This document shows positions 8,653 to 18,149 of a DNA stretch of 64,000 nt, one piece after another (within the stretch, counting starts at the first letter, position 1; every line of letters begins with the position of its first letter). The position numbers and the translations under genes are program-made. Location of the stretch: NCBI RefSeq assembly GCF_036345915.1, contig NZ_CP107785.1, forward strand, positions 5,208,001-5,272,000. Reading direction: 5' to 3'. The notes under the pieces were generated by a model, which saw only the letters and a list, made by a program, of their open reading frames with translations, was not told where the DNA came from and did not search any database. Source of the DNA: Nocardia sp. NBC_00565. GTDB lineage: Bacteria > Actinomycetota > Actinomycetes > Mycobacteriales > Mycobacteriaceae.

Positions 8653-11600
8653 GTGTCCGAGGGTAATGCCCAGGGGACGCGACGCGACCTGACGTTCGGC
8701 ATCGCGGCGGAACTGGTTGCGGCCGGGTTCGCCGACGCCCAGGAGATCGGCCGCGGCGCATTCGGCATCGTGTACCAGTGCGCCGAGTCCGCACTCGATC
8801 GTGCCGTGGCGGTCAAGGTTCTCGACTCCGCGGTCGACGATCAGGACCGGACCCGCTTCCTGCGCGAACAACGTGCGCTGGCGAAGTTCTCGACCCACCC
8901 GAACATCGTGCAGGTGCTGACGACCGATACCACCGTAACCGGACGGCCGTTCATCGTAATGCCCCTCCACCGCCGAGGTTCACTCGAAGCACGGATTCGC
9001 GCCGACGGACCATTGCCCTGGCAGGAGGTGCTGTCCGTGGGAGTGAAGCTGGCCGGCGCGCTGGCGACCGCGCACGCCTGCGGCGTCATCCATCGCGACG
9101 TCAATCCCGCCAATGTCCTGATCACCGACTACGGTGAACCGCAGCTGGCGGACTTCGGTATCGCCCGCGTCGGCGGCGCATTCGAGACAGCGACCGGCCT
9201 CATCGCGGGGACCCCGGCCTACACGGCTCCGGAGGTGGTACGCGGCGAACCTCCAACGGTCTCCTCGGATATCTACGGGCTGGGCGCGACGCTGTTCACG
9301 ATTCTCACAGGCCACGCCGCGTTCGAGCGCAGGGCGGGTGAGTCGATGGTGGCGCAGTTCGTGCGCATGACGGCAGAACCCGTCCCCGACCTGCGATCCG
9401 CCGGTGTACCGGCGATGGTGTGCACCGTCCTCGAAGCCGCGATGGCCACCGACCCCGCCGACCGGCCGGCCACTGCCCAGGATTTCGGCGAGCGGTTGCG
9501 CACCGTGCAGTTCTCCTGCGGGCTGCCGCTGGACACGATGGCCGCCCCGGCGCAAGACGGATCCGTCGAAACCATGTCCGCCGTCGGCGGACAACCGATC
9601 CCGCCGACAACGACAACTGCTGCGACCGCGTTGCACCCGCAACCGACGCCGACGACCCGATACCGTCCGCCGACGACGCTGCGCCGACTGGTCGATCGCC
9701 CGCGATTGCTGGAGACCCTGCAGGAGGGACAATCCAGCCGGCTGGTCCTCATTCACGGCCCGGCCGGTTTCGGCAAGAGCACCCTGGCCGCGCAGTGGGC
9801 GCACGCCCTCGACGCGGATGGCGTCCGCGTCGCCTGGTTGGCGATCGCGGAGGACGACAACAATGTCGTGTGGTTCCTGAGCCACTTGGTGGAGGCGATT
9901 CGGCAGGCTCGTCCCGCACTGGCGATCGAACTGACGCAGATTCTCGAGGAGGGTTCCAGCCCTGCGGCGCCGCAGGTGATGGCGGCCCTGATCAACGAGA
10001 TCCATGACAGCGGGCAGCCTGTTGCCGTCGTGATCGACGACTGGCACCAAGTGACCAGTCCGGCGACCCTCGCCGCGATGGAGTTCCTGCTCGACAACGG
10101 GTGCCATCACCTGCGATTGATCGTCACCAGCCGCACTCGCACCGGTCTGCCGTTGGGGCGCATGAGCGTTCAGGACGAACTGGTGGAAATCGACGAGAGC
10201 GCACTGCGCTTCGATTCCGGGGAAACGGCGGACTTCCTGGTCGGTGTCAAGAGACTGCACCTTTCCGACGCGGACCTCGACCGACTGCGGGAGTCGACGG
10301 AGGGCTGGGTGGCGGCGCTCCAGCTCGCCTCACTGTCGCTGCGTGGCAAGGAGAATCCCGAGGAGTACCTGGACCAGATCTCGGGACAGCACTATGCCAT
10401 CGGCGAATACTTGATGGAAAACGTTGTCGGCGCGCTCGAACCCACGATGCTCGACTTCGTAACTCGGACTGCGGTCACCGACACGATCTGCGGAGATCTC
10501 GCTCAGACGCTGACCGGAGTGCAGTCAGGGCAGGAACGGCTCGAGGAGGTGCGGCGCCGAGACCTGTTCCTGCGCAGCGTCGATGACGAACTGCGGTGGT
10601 TCCGCTATCACGGGCTCTTCGCGGACTTCTTGCGCCGCAAACTGATCCAGCAGCATCCTGGCCTGCTCGAACAGCTCCACCTGACCGCGTCGACCTGGTT
10701 CGCCAGGCACGAAATGCTCACCGAAGCCGTGGATCACGCACTCGCGGCCGGCGCCGCCCAGCAGGCGAAACAACTGGTGCAAGAATGCGCCGACACGCTG
10801 ATCGAAGATTCCCGCATGGCCACCTTCCTAGGGCTGGTGGCGAAACTGCCCGCCGCGATCACGGTTGCCGATCCACGGCTGCAACTGTCGGTCGCCTGGG
10901 CCAACATCTCACTCCAGCGCCCCACCGCCACCCGAACCGCGCTGGATCGCGTGGACGCGGCACTGGCAACCGCCGCCCCGGACGATCCCGTGAACGCAGA
11001 CCTGCGCATCCAGGCTGATGTGGCGCGAGCCGCAGAACACCTCGTGACGGATCGGTTCAAGGATTTCCCGGATGCCGCCGCGGCGCGGCTGCAGCAGCCC
11101 GTTCGACCGTTCTTCGCCAACGTCGCGGCCACCACCGCGGCCGCGGCCGCATTTTATCGTTTCGACTTCGCCGGTGCCCGCCGCTGGCACGCATGGGCCG
11201 CACCCTACCGGACCCGCGCCAACGGCCCGGCCGGCGTGGTATACGGCGCCTGCATTGCCGGGAAAGCCGCCGCCGAACAGCTCGACATCGCCGAAGCCGA
11301 GGCGATCTTCCGCTCCGCGCTCACCCTCGCCCGCAATACCAGCAGCCGGTCCCACGCGACCCGGCTGGCCAGCGGCCTACTCGGCGAATTGCTCTACCAG
11401 AAAGGGCAATGCATCGAAGCCGCCGAGCTGCTGGCACCCGGTCCCGGCGTCGAGGCCGGCGCCATGGAATTCCTGGTTGCCGCCTACGGAACCGGTGCCA
11501 GGCTGGCAGCAGTGCGCGGCGACCTCGATGCCGCGCGACAACGGTTGGACGAGGGACAAACGGTCGCAGAGAAACTCGCCCTGCCACGGCTGAGCGCCCG

Positions 11601-12105
11601 CATTTTGAACGAGCGGGTACAACTGGGTCTGCCGATCACCGATGAGGACCGACACACGCTCGAGCACCTACCCGCGTACCGCCGGCAACCAAACCACACA
11701 CTCGCGGTCACAGCCGAGCTCACCTACGACTCCGCCATTCGCCTCCTACTCTCCCAACAGTCACCGGACGCGGCCGCGCACGCAGTCGCCGACGCCGAAC
11801 GGATCGTTGCCGAAATCCATACACAACCTCGCCCCCGCGCTCTATTGCAGGCTCAATTGCTGTACGGCGGATGCCTTTGCGCCGCCGGACGAACCGATCA
11901 GGCGATTGCCTGCCTGGCTCCGGCACTTTCTCGGTGTGCCGAACTCGGTCTCGTCCGAGTGGCCGTGGACAGCGGACCCGCGATCGCGCCGGTCGTGGAG
12001 ACCCTGCTCGATGCCCCGGAGGGGCCCGGTCGGCCACCCAGGCCCTTCCTGCGACAGGTCCTGAACGAGATCGATGAGATCGGCGGACGGAGGTATCACG
12101 AATGA
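8653..12105 (+). CDS. PknK-like Ser/Thr kinase fused to MalT-type STAND ATPase and TPR-like domain
   Basis: An 1150-residue signalling protein. Residues ~25-285 are a Hanks-type kinase: glycine loop IGRGAFGIVY, ATP lysine in AVAVKVLD, catalytic loop HRDVNPANV, ADFGIAR and the activation-segment TAPE. The usual Lys of HRDxKPxN is Asn here. Around residue 370 a P-loop GPAGFGKSTLA opens a MalT/AAA-like ATPase with Walker B AVVIDDWHQ (~457), followed by a winged-helix region and an alpha-helical repeat half. This matches PknK of mycobacteria (about 1110 residues), a transcription- and stress-linked kinase. No C-terminal LuxR helix-turn-helix is visible. The start is GTG 8653. It ends in an ATGA overlap with a tiny ORF. 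Confidence 0.88.
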   Translation: MSEGNAQGTRRDLTFGIAAELVAAGFADAQEIGRGAFGIVYQCAESALDRAVAVKVLDSAVDDQDRTRFLREQRALAKFSTHPNIVQVLTTDTTVTGRPFIVMPLHRRGSLEARIRADGPLPWQEVLSVGVKLAGALATAHACGVIHRDVNPANVLITDYGEPQLADFGIARVGGAFETATGLIAGTPAYTAPEVVRGEPPTVSSDIYGLGATLFTILTGHAAFERRAGESMVAQFVRMTAEPVPDLRSAGVPAMVCTVLEAAMATDPADRPATAQDFGERLRTVQFSCGLPLDTMAAPAQDGSVETMSAVGGQPIPPTTTTAATALHPQPTPTTRYRPPTTLRRLVDRPRLLETLQEGQSSRLVLIHGPAGFGKSTLAAQWAHALDADGVRVAWLAIAEDDNNVVWFLSHLVEAIRQARPALAIELTQILEEGSSPAAPQVMAALINEIHDSGQPVAVVIDDWHQVTSPATLAAMEFLLDNGCHHLRLIVTSRTRTGLPLGRMSVQDELVEIDESALRFDSGETADFLVGVKRLHLSDADLDRLRESTEGWVAALQLASLSLRGKENPEEYLDQISGQHYAIGEYLMENVVGALEPTMLDFVTRTAVTDTICGDLAQTLTGVQSGQERLEEVRRRDLFLRSVDDELRWFRYHGLFADFLRRKLIQQHPGLLEQLHLTASTWFARHEMLTEAVDHALAAGAAQQAKQLVQECADTLIEDSRMATFLGLVAKLPAAITVADPRLQLSVAWANISLQRPTATRTALDRVDAALATAAPDDPVNADLRIQADVARAAEHLVTDRFKDFPDAAAARLQQPVRPFFANVAATTAAAAAFYRFDFAGARRWHAWAAPYRTRANGPAGVVYGACIAGKAAAEQLDIAEAEAIFRSALTLARNTSSRSHATRLASGLLGELLYQKGQCIEAAELLAPGPGVEAGAMEFLVAAYGTGARLAAVRGDLDAARQRLDEGQTVAEKLALPRLSARILNERVQLGLPITDEDRHTLEHLPAYRRQPNHTLAVTAELTYDSAIRLLLSQQSPDAAAHAVADAERIVAEIHTQPRPRALLQAQLLYGGCLCAAGRTDQAIACLAPALSRCAELGLVRVAVDSGPAIAPVVETLLDAPEGPGRPPRPFLRQVLNEIDEIGGRRYHE

Positions 12106-12188
12106 ACAAGCGGTGTCGCGCCATCGGCGCCGAATGGGACCACGACGTCCTCGTCGTCACCGAAGTATCGGTTGCGACCGAGCCCTAG
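12102..12188 (+). CDS. Possible 28-residue protein coupled to the kinase gene
   Basis: ATG at 12102 overlaps the kinase stop (ATGA), and a strong GGAGG lies at 12089-12093 with suitable spacing. The product would read MNKRCRAIGAEWDHDVLVVT and end EVSVATEP. No family is recognised, and codon evidence is too short to judge. The ribosome binding site and overlap are the only support. Confidence 0.35.
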   Translation: MNKRCRAIGAEWDHDVLVVTEVSVATEP

Positions 12189-12273
12189 GTCAGAAGCCAC
12201 TGCCGCCGCGCGTGCCGCAAATGGCCGGACACACCACTCGGCGAGTGCGCGAAATGGAAACTGGCCAAACGCA

Positions 12274-12696
12274 TTACACAAGCCGAGCGGTGGACGGCCG
12301 CCGCCTCGACCCGGCACGCCGCACCGCGACCACCTGATTCGAATCCTCGTACACGATCTCCCCCGGCGAACCGGAATCCAACCGCACCCACCCCACGCCA
12401 TGCGCGTCAAGAATCGCGAGATACCCCTCCACCCGCCCGATCATCCCCACAGCCGCCGCCTTGAACCACGACGCGGCCCCCGGATGAACCGCACGGTCGT
12501 AGATCCCAGGGTCCACCTCACTCGGATCAACAAGATTCGCGTTGTACCAATCATTGTTGACTCGCCGAAACCGCTCCTGCTCCCCCGTCAGCACCCCCGC
12601 CCGCGCCAACCCATTGACCAGCCCGAACACCCCCGGATACCGCCCATGCCGGTTCGGGCTCGCAGCCTCGAACCGCACAAACCGACGCTCGCTCAC
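12274..12696 (-). CDS. Hypothetical protein (small cytosolic, conserved-looking)
   Basis: A 140-residue protein of unknown function starting at GTG 12696 (VSERRFVRFE); a TTG at 12714 would add six residues. The middle part, GVFGLVNGLARAGVLTGEQE and NNDWYNANLVDPSEVDP, has the ordered composition of a real protein, with conserved-looking Trp and Asp residues and no signal peptide or membrane segment. The last ~15 residues are Arg-rich. It faces the plus-strand kinase and membrane-protein genes and seems to be a single-gene unit. Similar short proteins are common in Nocardia and Streptomyces, from memory; no function can be assigned. Confidence 0.65.
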   Translation of the reverse strand: MSERRFVRFEAASPNRHGRYPGVFGLVNGLARAGVLTGEQERFRRVNNDWYNANLVDPSEVDPGIYDRAVHPGAASWFKAAAVGMIGRVEGYLAILDAHGVGWVRLDSGSPGEIVYEDSNQVVAVRRAGSRRRPSTARLV

Positions 12697-12799
12697 GAAC
12701 CCGTTGTACCGCAAAAGATGTCACACCCTGCTGCAACACTTCTTGTAGTCAGCGCGACCACCCGCTGACCTCTAGAAGCCGACATCCTCGGGGGACCTC

Positions 12800-13090
12800 A
12801 TGCTATTCGCCGCCCTCACCACCATCTCGATCCTCTGCATCACCGCCGCAGTCACCGCCCTGACCGCATCCATAGCCACCGACTCCCTCGCTACCAAAGC
12901 CACCCAATCCGCCAAGTCCTGCTTCATCGGCGACAACCTCCCCACCGACGCCTACTTCACCGCCCGCTCCCGCTCCACCCGCCTCTCCCAAATCTCCACC
13001 CGCCTAATGACTTCCGGCATCCTCCTGCTACTACTAGGAGCAGCCACCCTCGCCCTGGCCGCCTGCCGGCACAAACACGCCAACAGCTAG
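12800..13090 (+). CDS. Small membrane protein, unknown function
   Basis: A 96-residue protein with two predicted membrane segments: residues ~2-30 (MLFAALTTISILCITAAVTA) and ~70-90 (GILLLLLGAATLALAA), separated by a polar Ser/Thr/Arg-rich loop with one Cys. It starts at ATG 12800. Third codon positions are almost always C, in line with real genes here. It lies just left of the defence-type island, transcribed toward it, but 442 bp separate them. No family is recognised. Confidence 0.55.
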   Translation: MLFAALTTISILCITAAVTALTASIATDSLATKATQSAKSCFIGDNLPTDAYFTARSRSTRLSQISTRLMTSGILLLLLGAATLALAACRHKHANS

Positions 13091-13532
13091 GACCGTCTAC
13101 GAACGTTCGGTCCCGCCGGATGGGATGCCAGGTGGCAACCACGCCTGGTCTCCGGGCGGGAGCTCGCCACTTCTGACGCCGAGGTCAGCACGTGCACAAT
13201 CGTAGAACTTATTGCGCCGCCGACCCATTTCCTCGACCGAGCAAGAACAGCAGGTCGCAGATGCGGCCAGCCGTTGCCCGGTGGATGTCGAACCATGTCC
13301 GGCACGTGATGAGATCGAGCTGCCGTCTGCACCTCCAGGAGCCTCGGACGGCAACCGCAGCAGACGCCAGACATGTTGGCCGACATCACTTGTCAGTCAT
13401 GTCTGTCAGTATCGCCGCATCGGCGCGGCGACCACGACTTGGTGTAACAATGGTGATCCGATTGCCGACAACCCGCCAGTGACGCCAGTCATAGGCGGGG
13501 ACAGCAACTCTTCGGATATTGGGGCGGAAGCG
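13091..13532. other. Left boundary region of the defence-type island
   Basis: About 440 bp without a convincing gene. The frame of the downstream helicase gene stays open back to 13212, but that part has no protein-like order and lacks a ribosome binding site, so it is treated as untranslated leader and promoter. No tRNA, integrase or att-like repeat was found. A 43-codon minus-strand frame (13097-13228) is noted but not called. Confidence 0.45.
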
Positions 13533-16500
13533 ATGGCAGCAGGGTGGGCAGGCGTCGATAGCGAGCTCGCGGCTCACGTGCGGCTACAAACAGAGCAGTG
13601 CCTAGCCGCATATCGGGCAAAACCGAACCTCGTCGAGCAGGACGGCGGGATAGAGCTGTCGAACGTAACCGGCGGTTATGGAAAGAAGCAGCTGTATGAG
13701 CTCGTCCAGAACGCGGCCGATGCTCTGACCGGAGACCATGGTCGTATTGCGCTAGTCCTGACACCGCAGTACCTGTACTGCGCGAACGAAGGACGGCCGA
13801 TGACGCTGATCGGTATCGAAACGCTGATGGCCTCGCACCTGTCGAGAAAGCGAGACGAGGAGATCGGCCGCTTCGGCCTCGGGTTCAAGTCCGTCCTGGG
13901 AATTACCGATCGCCCCGAGATCATCAGTCGAACAGGGTCGGTTCGCTTCGACCGAGATGCGAGCGAACAAGTCGTCAGAACAATCTCTCCCAACGCGCCG
14001 CATACACCCGTTCTGCGAATCGGCGCGGCATTCGATCCATCCGATTCGATATCAGCGGATCCGATGCTGTCGACGCTGACAGAATGGGCGTCCACAGTGA
14101 TCCGGCTCCCACTGAAGAGCGGAATCGACTGGCTTGGCGCAAAACTCCTCGAATTTCCTCCCGAGTTCCTGCTGTTCGCCCCTCAGGTCGTACAGCTCGA
14201 CCTCCACGACTTCACGTCCGACGATCGACGTACCTGGCGGGCCGAGCGGCACGACGATCAGGTCGTTCTGGACTCCGGCGAGAACCGAATCGGATGGCGC
14301 GTGTTTCACACCAAACACCAACCCTCCATGCAGGCGCGCGCGGAAGCCGGCGCGATTACCGGACGCGAAACCATTGACGTGAGCTGGGCCGTTCCCGATC
14401 ACGATCGAGGCAGAACGGGATCGTTCTGGTCCTTCTTCCCGACCAACTCACAAACGACACTCTCCGGCATCGTCAACGCACCATTCAAGACCAACGAGGA
14501 TCGGCACGACATCCTGGAGGGCGACTACAACAGAGAGATTCTGATATCGGTGCTCCCCGGGCTCGTCAGCGCCAACCTCCACAAACTTGTCGATACCGCT
14601 GACCCGGGCTCGATTCTCGATATCCTGCCCGCACGCGGACGAGAGTCCCGGTCGTGGGCTGATCGCGATATCAACGACCCGGTCATGCATGCGGTGGCTG
14701 CCGTGAAGTGCCTGCCGGACATGGACGGCAACTTGCTTCGACCGCTCGGTGTCAATCTGCCACCAGAAATCGTCTCGGAATTCAATACCTGGAAGCCGCG
14801 ATGGGCAGCGGTGCAGGGTAGGCCCAGCAATTGGCTGCACATTTCTGCGGATCGAACCACGGAGCGCCGGTCGAAAGTGGATCGGGTGGCCGCGCTCGCC
14901 AATGCACGTCCGCGAACTCTCGGTGAATGGCTTCGAGCGCTCGCCGTCGCGGCAGGTGTCCCCGGATCGCAAGAGGCAATCAAGTTGGCAGCCCTCATCG
15001 ATGTCAATGCTGGCGACTACGCACTAGAAATGCGCCGCACCGCGCTCGTCCTAGCAGCCGACGGTTCCTACCAGGCTCCGCACCCTGGACGAATCTTCAT
15101 CTCAGACTTCGACAGTGAGTCGACTGCGCAATTCGTCCATCCCGACATCACCGAGGATCTCGCAGTTGTCGATGCACTGAAGACGCTCGGAATCGACCGA
15201 ATGGACCAGGTCGGTCGGCTCAAGGCTCATATCGCACGAATGCAGGGCGCCACCATCACCGGCCCGATGGTCGAACAGCTGTGGAACCTCACCCGGGGAC
15301 TCCCCGAACAGGTCGCTGCCCAGACGCTGTCTCGTGCCTTCGCCGATCGCGAAACTCCGGTCCGATCGATGGCTCGACGGCATTCACCGCTACGCGAATT
15401 GCTTCTTCCCGGCGTCATCGTTCCGGCTGATGGCACCCGTGATGCCGCCATGACGATAGACACCGAATTCCACGCCAAGGACCTTCCTCTGCTTCGCCTG
15501 CTAGGCGCCGCCAGCGAGCCGCAGCTCGCGCGGCCCAGCGACCATGACGAATGGTTCCGCGAATGGGAGGACGCTGCTCGCGACGCCTACCGCGCCTGGA
15601 CCAAAGCCAAGGGGGTGGCAATTCAACCCACAAAGATCCGCATTGCCGTTGGTGACACGTATCGGGGTTTGGATATCGTTCGCACTCTGTCCACCGACGG
15701 CAGGCTCGAACTCACCGAGTTGGTACTCCGCGGCCGACCGGCACCGTGGATCGTGGATTCCACAGGCGGGCCCGGAATGCCGTTCACCAATCCTGCGGTG
15801 TGGTGGGTTGCCCAACATGGTGTTCTGCGTACCGCGTTCGGCGCTCGTCCGGTACGAGATTGCTTCGCACATATCCCTGGCCTGCCCGACGAGTTGCTGC
15901 CCGTCGCGAAGGTGACCGAGGATCAGGCAAAGGCGCTGGGACTTCGGTCCCAGCTCACCGATGGCGATTGGCAGCGAATCCTGCAACGCCCATGGAACTT
16001 CCTGCAGCAAGCACAACTGAACAACCTGTACGGTTTGGCCGCGAGTGTGGGAGCGCAGGCGCCCGACGAGCTCGCCGTCGAAGTCGGCGCCAAGAAGACA
16101 CTGGTCGCACCAGCACAAGCCTGTGTCTCGCTCCGTGACAACGACTCCAAACTCCTGAGCGCCGCAGGCCATCCCGTCATCGAAGCCGCGGATCGGGATC
16201 AGATGAACGCGCTCATCAACCGATGGGGTCTCGAGGACTCCCATGGATTGGTACACCGATCTGTCCTGCCAACCATTTCGGGTGAAGCGACGCCGATGGT
16301 CGATCGGTTTCCCGGTATCCGGGCGATCGTCGCAAATGACCCCGACTTCGACCTCATTCCCTGTTCCGACCTTTCCGTCGAGGTGACCTTGCGCGATGGA
16401 CCTACCTCGACACTGTCGGATCATCGGCTCGTGCGCGACGGCGAGAAGACGATCTACTTCCTGGACAACGCCACCGATGCGGACCTGCTCGCCGACTTGA

Positions 16501-18149
16501 ATACCGCACTCAGACTGGGACTTTCGTCGGCCGACCAGCGACGAATTCTCGATATCGGCGAACGCAGAGAGAAGAACCAGCTTCGCGACCGCGTTCAGAA
16601 GGAGGCCGACCCAGACCGCAAGCTCGTCATGCTTGCCGGTGTCAAGGCGTTGCGTAATGAGGTACCGGCGGGCGCAGTCGAGCTGATCGAATCTCGGTAC
16701 CGGCGAAAAGTGAAGGACGAGGACATCGCGGCACTGGCGCGTGCTTCCAAGGGCGCGGGTCTGTTGGAACGACTGGCACCCGCAATCGAGGAGAAGGGCA
16801 TCACCCTCCCGCGACTCAGAGGCGGCTACCAGGCTCGTCGCGCAATCCAAGAACTCGGCCTGGCACCCGAGTTCGCAGGCAGCACCGTCCCGGCGCCGCC
16901 CCCGCGATTCGAGGTCATCGGCCCGGTAGAACTTCCGAAGCTGCACGACTTTCAGGAAGACGTGGTCGCCAACCTCCTACAGGTGCTACGCCCCGGCGGG
17001 AAGAATCGTGGAATCGTCGCGCTGCCAACAGGTTCCGGGAAGACAAGAGTTGCCGTAGAGGCGTTGATCCGCCACGTTCGCGACTCCGACACCGAGCCAC
17101 TGATCATTTGGATCGCACAATCCGACGAGCTGTGCGAACAAGCGGTCGAAACCTGGTCTTACACCTGGTCCGCCATCGCACCACCCGCGGCCAAACTCAC
17201 AATCAGCCGTCTATGGGGTTCGAACGACACCACTCCCACCCAGGACGGCACTCACCTCGTGGTCGCAACCGACCGGAAGCTGCTTTCACTCAGCGAGAAA
17301 CAGCTCCACGAATGGTTGACCGATGCCGACGTAGTTCTCGTCGACGAAGCACACACCTCCATCTCCAAGACCTACACCGAGCTGTTCCGATGGCTGAAGC
17401 GTAGTGCGCGAGAACGTGATCGAGTCCTGATCGGACTTTCGGCAAGCCCGTATCGCGGGCACAACGAAGAGCAGACTCGTGGGCTGATAAATCGCTACGA
17501 CTCCAATCTCCTCACCGACGGCGTCCTCGGCGAACACCCCCACCAGGAACTCCAACGACGCGGAATCCTGGCACGGGTCCGTCATCTAGAACTCGACGGA
17601 ATGACCCTGACGCCGGGAAAGTCACGAACGAAGACGGAATCGGATGCAATGCATCTCGATGACTATCGGATCGATCTCAATGCTGTCGCTACGAACGATC
17701 AGCGGAACCGCCGGATCCTCGATTCCCTCGAAACTCTGCCTACTGATATGACAGCCCTGGTTTTCACAGCATCCGTCCAGCATGCCGAACTGTTGGCAGC
17801 GGTACTGAGCCACAGCGGCATACCTGCGTCCTCGATCGCGGGACACACACCTGCTAGCGAACGCCGCCGACTGATCGAGCGCTTCAAGGCGAAAGATGTT
17901 CGTGTACTGACGAATTACAACGTCCTATCCCAGGGTTTCGATGCCCCCAAAGTCGGCGCTGTGTACGTGACACGTCCGACGTTCAGTCCGAACCGATATC
18001 AGCAGATGATCGGCCGCGGATTGCGTGGCCCCCGCAACGGCGGCTCCGAGGAGGTCTTGATCGTGAACGTGCGAGACAACATCGAGGCCTTCGGCACGGA
18101 GCTGGCGTTCCATCACTTCGACCGACTGTGGTCCGGCGATGAACGCTGA
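13533..18149 (+). CDS. GHKL (sacsin-like) ATPase fused to SF2 DEAH-type helicase, defence island
   Basis: A 1538-residue protein from ATG 13533 (GGGGCGGAAG upstream). Residues ~40-200 are an HSP90/sacsin-like ATPase: QLYELVQNAADAL is the N-box with the catalytic Glu, YCANEGRPMT replaces the usual DNGxG, and IGRFGLGFKSVLG is the G2 loop. A ~900-residue middle has no motif I recognise. Residues ~1130-1530 are a full SF2 helicase: LPTGSGKTRVAVEAL (Walker A), VLVDEAHTS (DEAH), SASPYRG, and QMIGRGLRGP (motif VI). This pairing suggests ATP-driven sensing plus DNA translocation. The stop overlaps the next helicase by 11 bp. It is not the SNF2-type DrmD of class 1 DISARM as I know it. GC is lower than in the flanking genes by eye. 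Confidence 0.8.
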   Translation: MAAGWAGVDSELAAHVRLQTEQCLAAYRAKPNLVEQDGGIELSNVTGGYGKKQLYELVQNAADALTGDHGRIALVLTPQYLYCANEGRPMTLIGIETLMASHLSRKRDEEIGRFGLGFKSVLGITDRPEIISRTGSVRFDRDASEQVVRTISPNAPHTPVLRIGAAFDPSDSISADPMLSTLTEWASTVIRLPLKSGIDWLGAKLLEFPPEFLLFAPQVVQLDLHDFTSDDRRTWRAERHDDQVVLDSGENRIGWRVFHTKHQPSMQARAEAGAITGRETIDVSWAVPDHDRGRTGSFWSFFPTNSQTTLSGIVNAPFKTNEDRHDILEGDYNREILISVLPGLVSANLHKLVDTADPGSILDILPARGRESRSWADRDINDPVMHAVAAVKCLPDMDGNLLRPLGVNLPPEIVSEFNTWKPRWAAVQGRPSNWLHISADRTTERRSKVDRVAALANARPRTLGEWLRALAVAAGVPGSQEAIKLAALIDVNAGDYALEMRRTALVLAADGSYQAPHPGRIFISDFDSESTAQFVHPDITEDLAVVDALKTLGIDRMDQVGRLKAHIARMQGATITGPMVEQLWNLTRGLPEQVAAQTLSRAFADRETPVRSMARRHSPLRELLLPGVIVPADGTRDAAMTIDTEFHAKDLPLLRLLGAASEPQLARPSDHDEWFREWEDAARDAYRAWTKAKGVAIQPTKIRIAVGDTYRGLDIVRTLSTDGRLELTELVLRGRPAPWIVDSTGGPGMPFTNPAVWWVAQHGVLRTAFGARPVRDCFAHIPGLPDELLPVAKVTEDQAKALGLRSQLTDGDWQRILQRPWNFLQQAQLNNLYGLAASVGAQAPDELAVEVGAKKTLVAPAQACVSLRDNDSKLLSAAGHPVIEAADRDQMNALINRWGLEDSHGLVHRSVLPTISGEATPMVDRFPGIRAIVANDPDFDLIPCSDLSVEVTLRDGPTSTLSDHRLVRDGEKTIYFLDNATDADLLADLNTALRLGLSSADQRRILDIGERREKNQLRDRVQKEADPDRKLVMLAGVKALRNEVPAGAVELIESRYRRKVKDEDIAALARASKGAGLLERLAPAIEEKGITLPRLRGGYQARRAIQELGLAPEFAGSTVPAPPPRFEVIGPVELPKLHDFQEDVVANLLQVLRPGGKNRGIVALPTGSGKTRVAVEALIRHVRDSDTEPLIIWIAQSDELCEQAVETWSYTWSAIAPPAAKLTISRLWGSNDTTPTQDGTHLVVATDRKLLSLSEKQLHEWLTDADVVLVDEAHTSISKTYTELFRWLKRSARERDRVLIGLSASPYRGHNEEQTRGLINRYDSNLLTDGVLGEHPHQELQRRGILARVRHLELDGMTLTPGKSRTKTESDAMHLDDYRIDLNAVATNDQRNRRILDSLETLPTDMTALVFTASVQHAELLAAVLSHSGIPASSIAGHTPASERRRLIERFKAKDVRVLTNYNVLSQGFDAPKVGAVYVTRPTFSPNRYQQMIGRGLRGPRNGGSEEVLIVNVRDNIEAFGTELAFHHFDRLWSGDER

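Noticed and set aside
13097..13228. 43-codon minus-strand frame (MGRRRNKFYDCARADLG...)
   Set aside because: It looks somewhat ordered, but the GAGGAA is too close to the ATG and no family is recognised; too little to call.
13212..13532. N-terminal extension of the sacsin-like helicase to 13212
   Set aside because: The extension has no protein-like order and no ribosome binding site, while ATG 13533 has one and begins the conserved-looking part.
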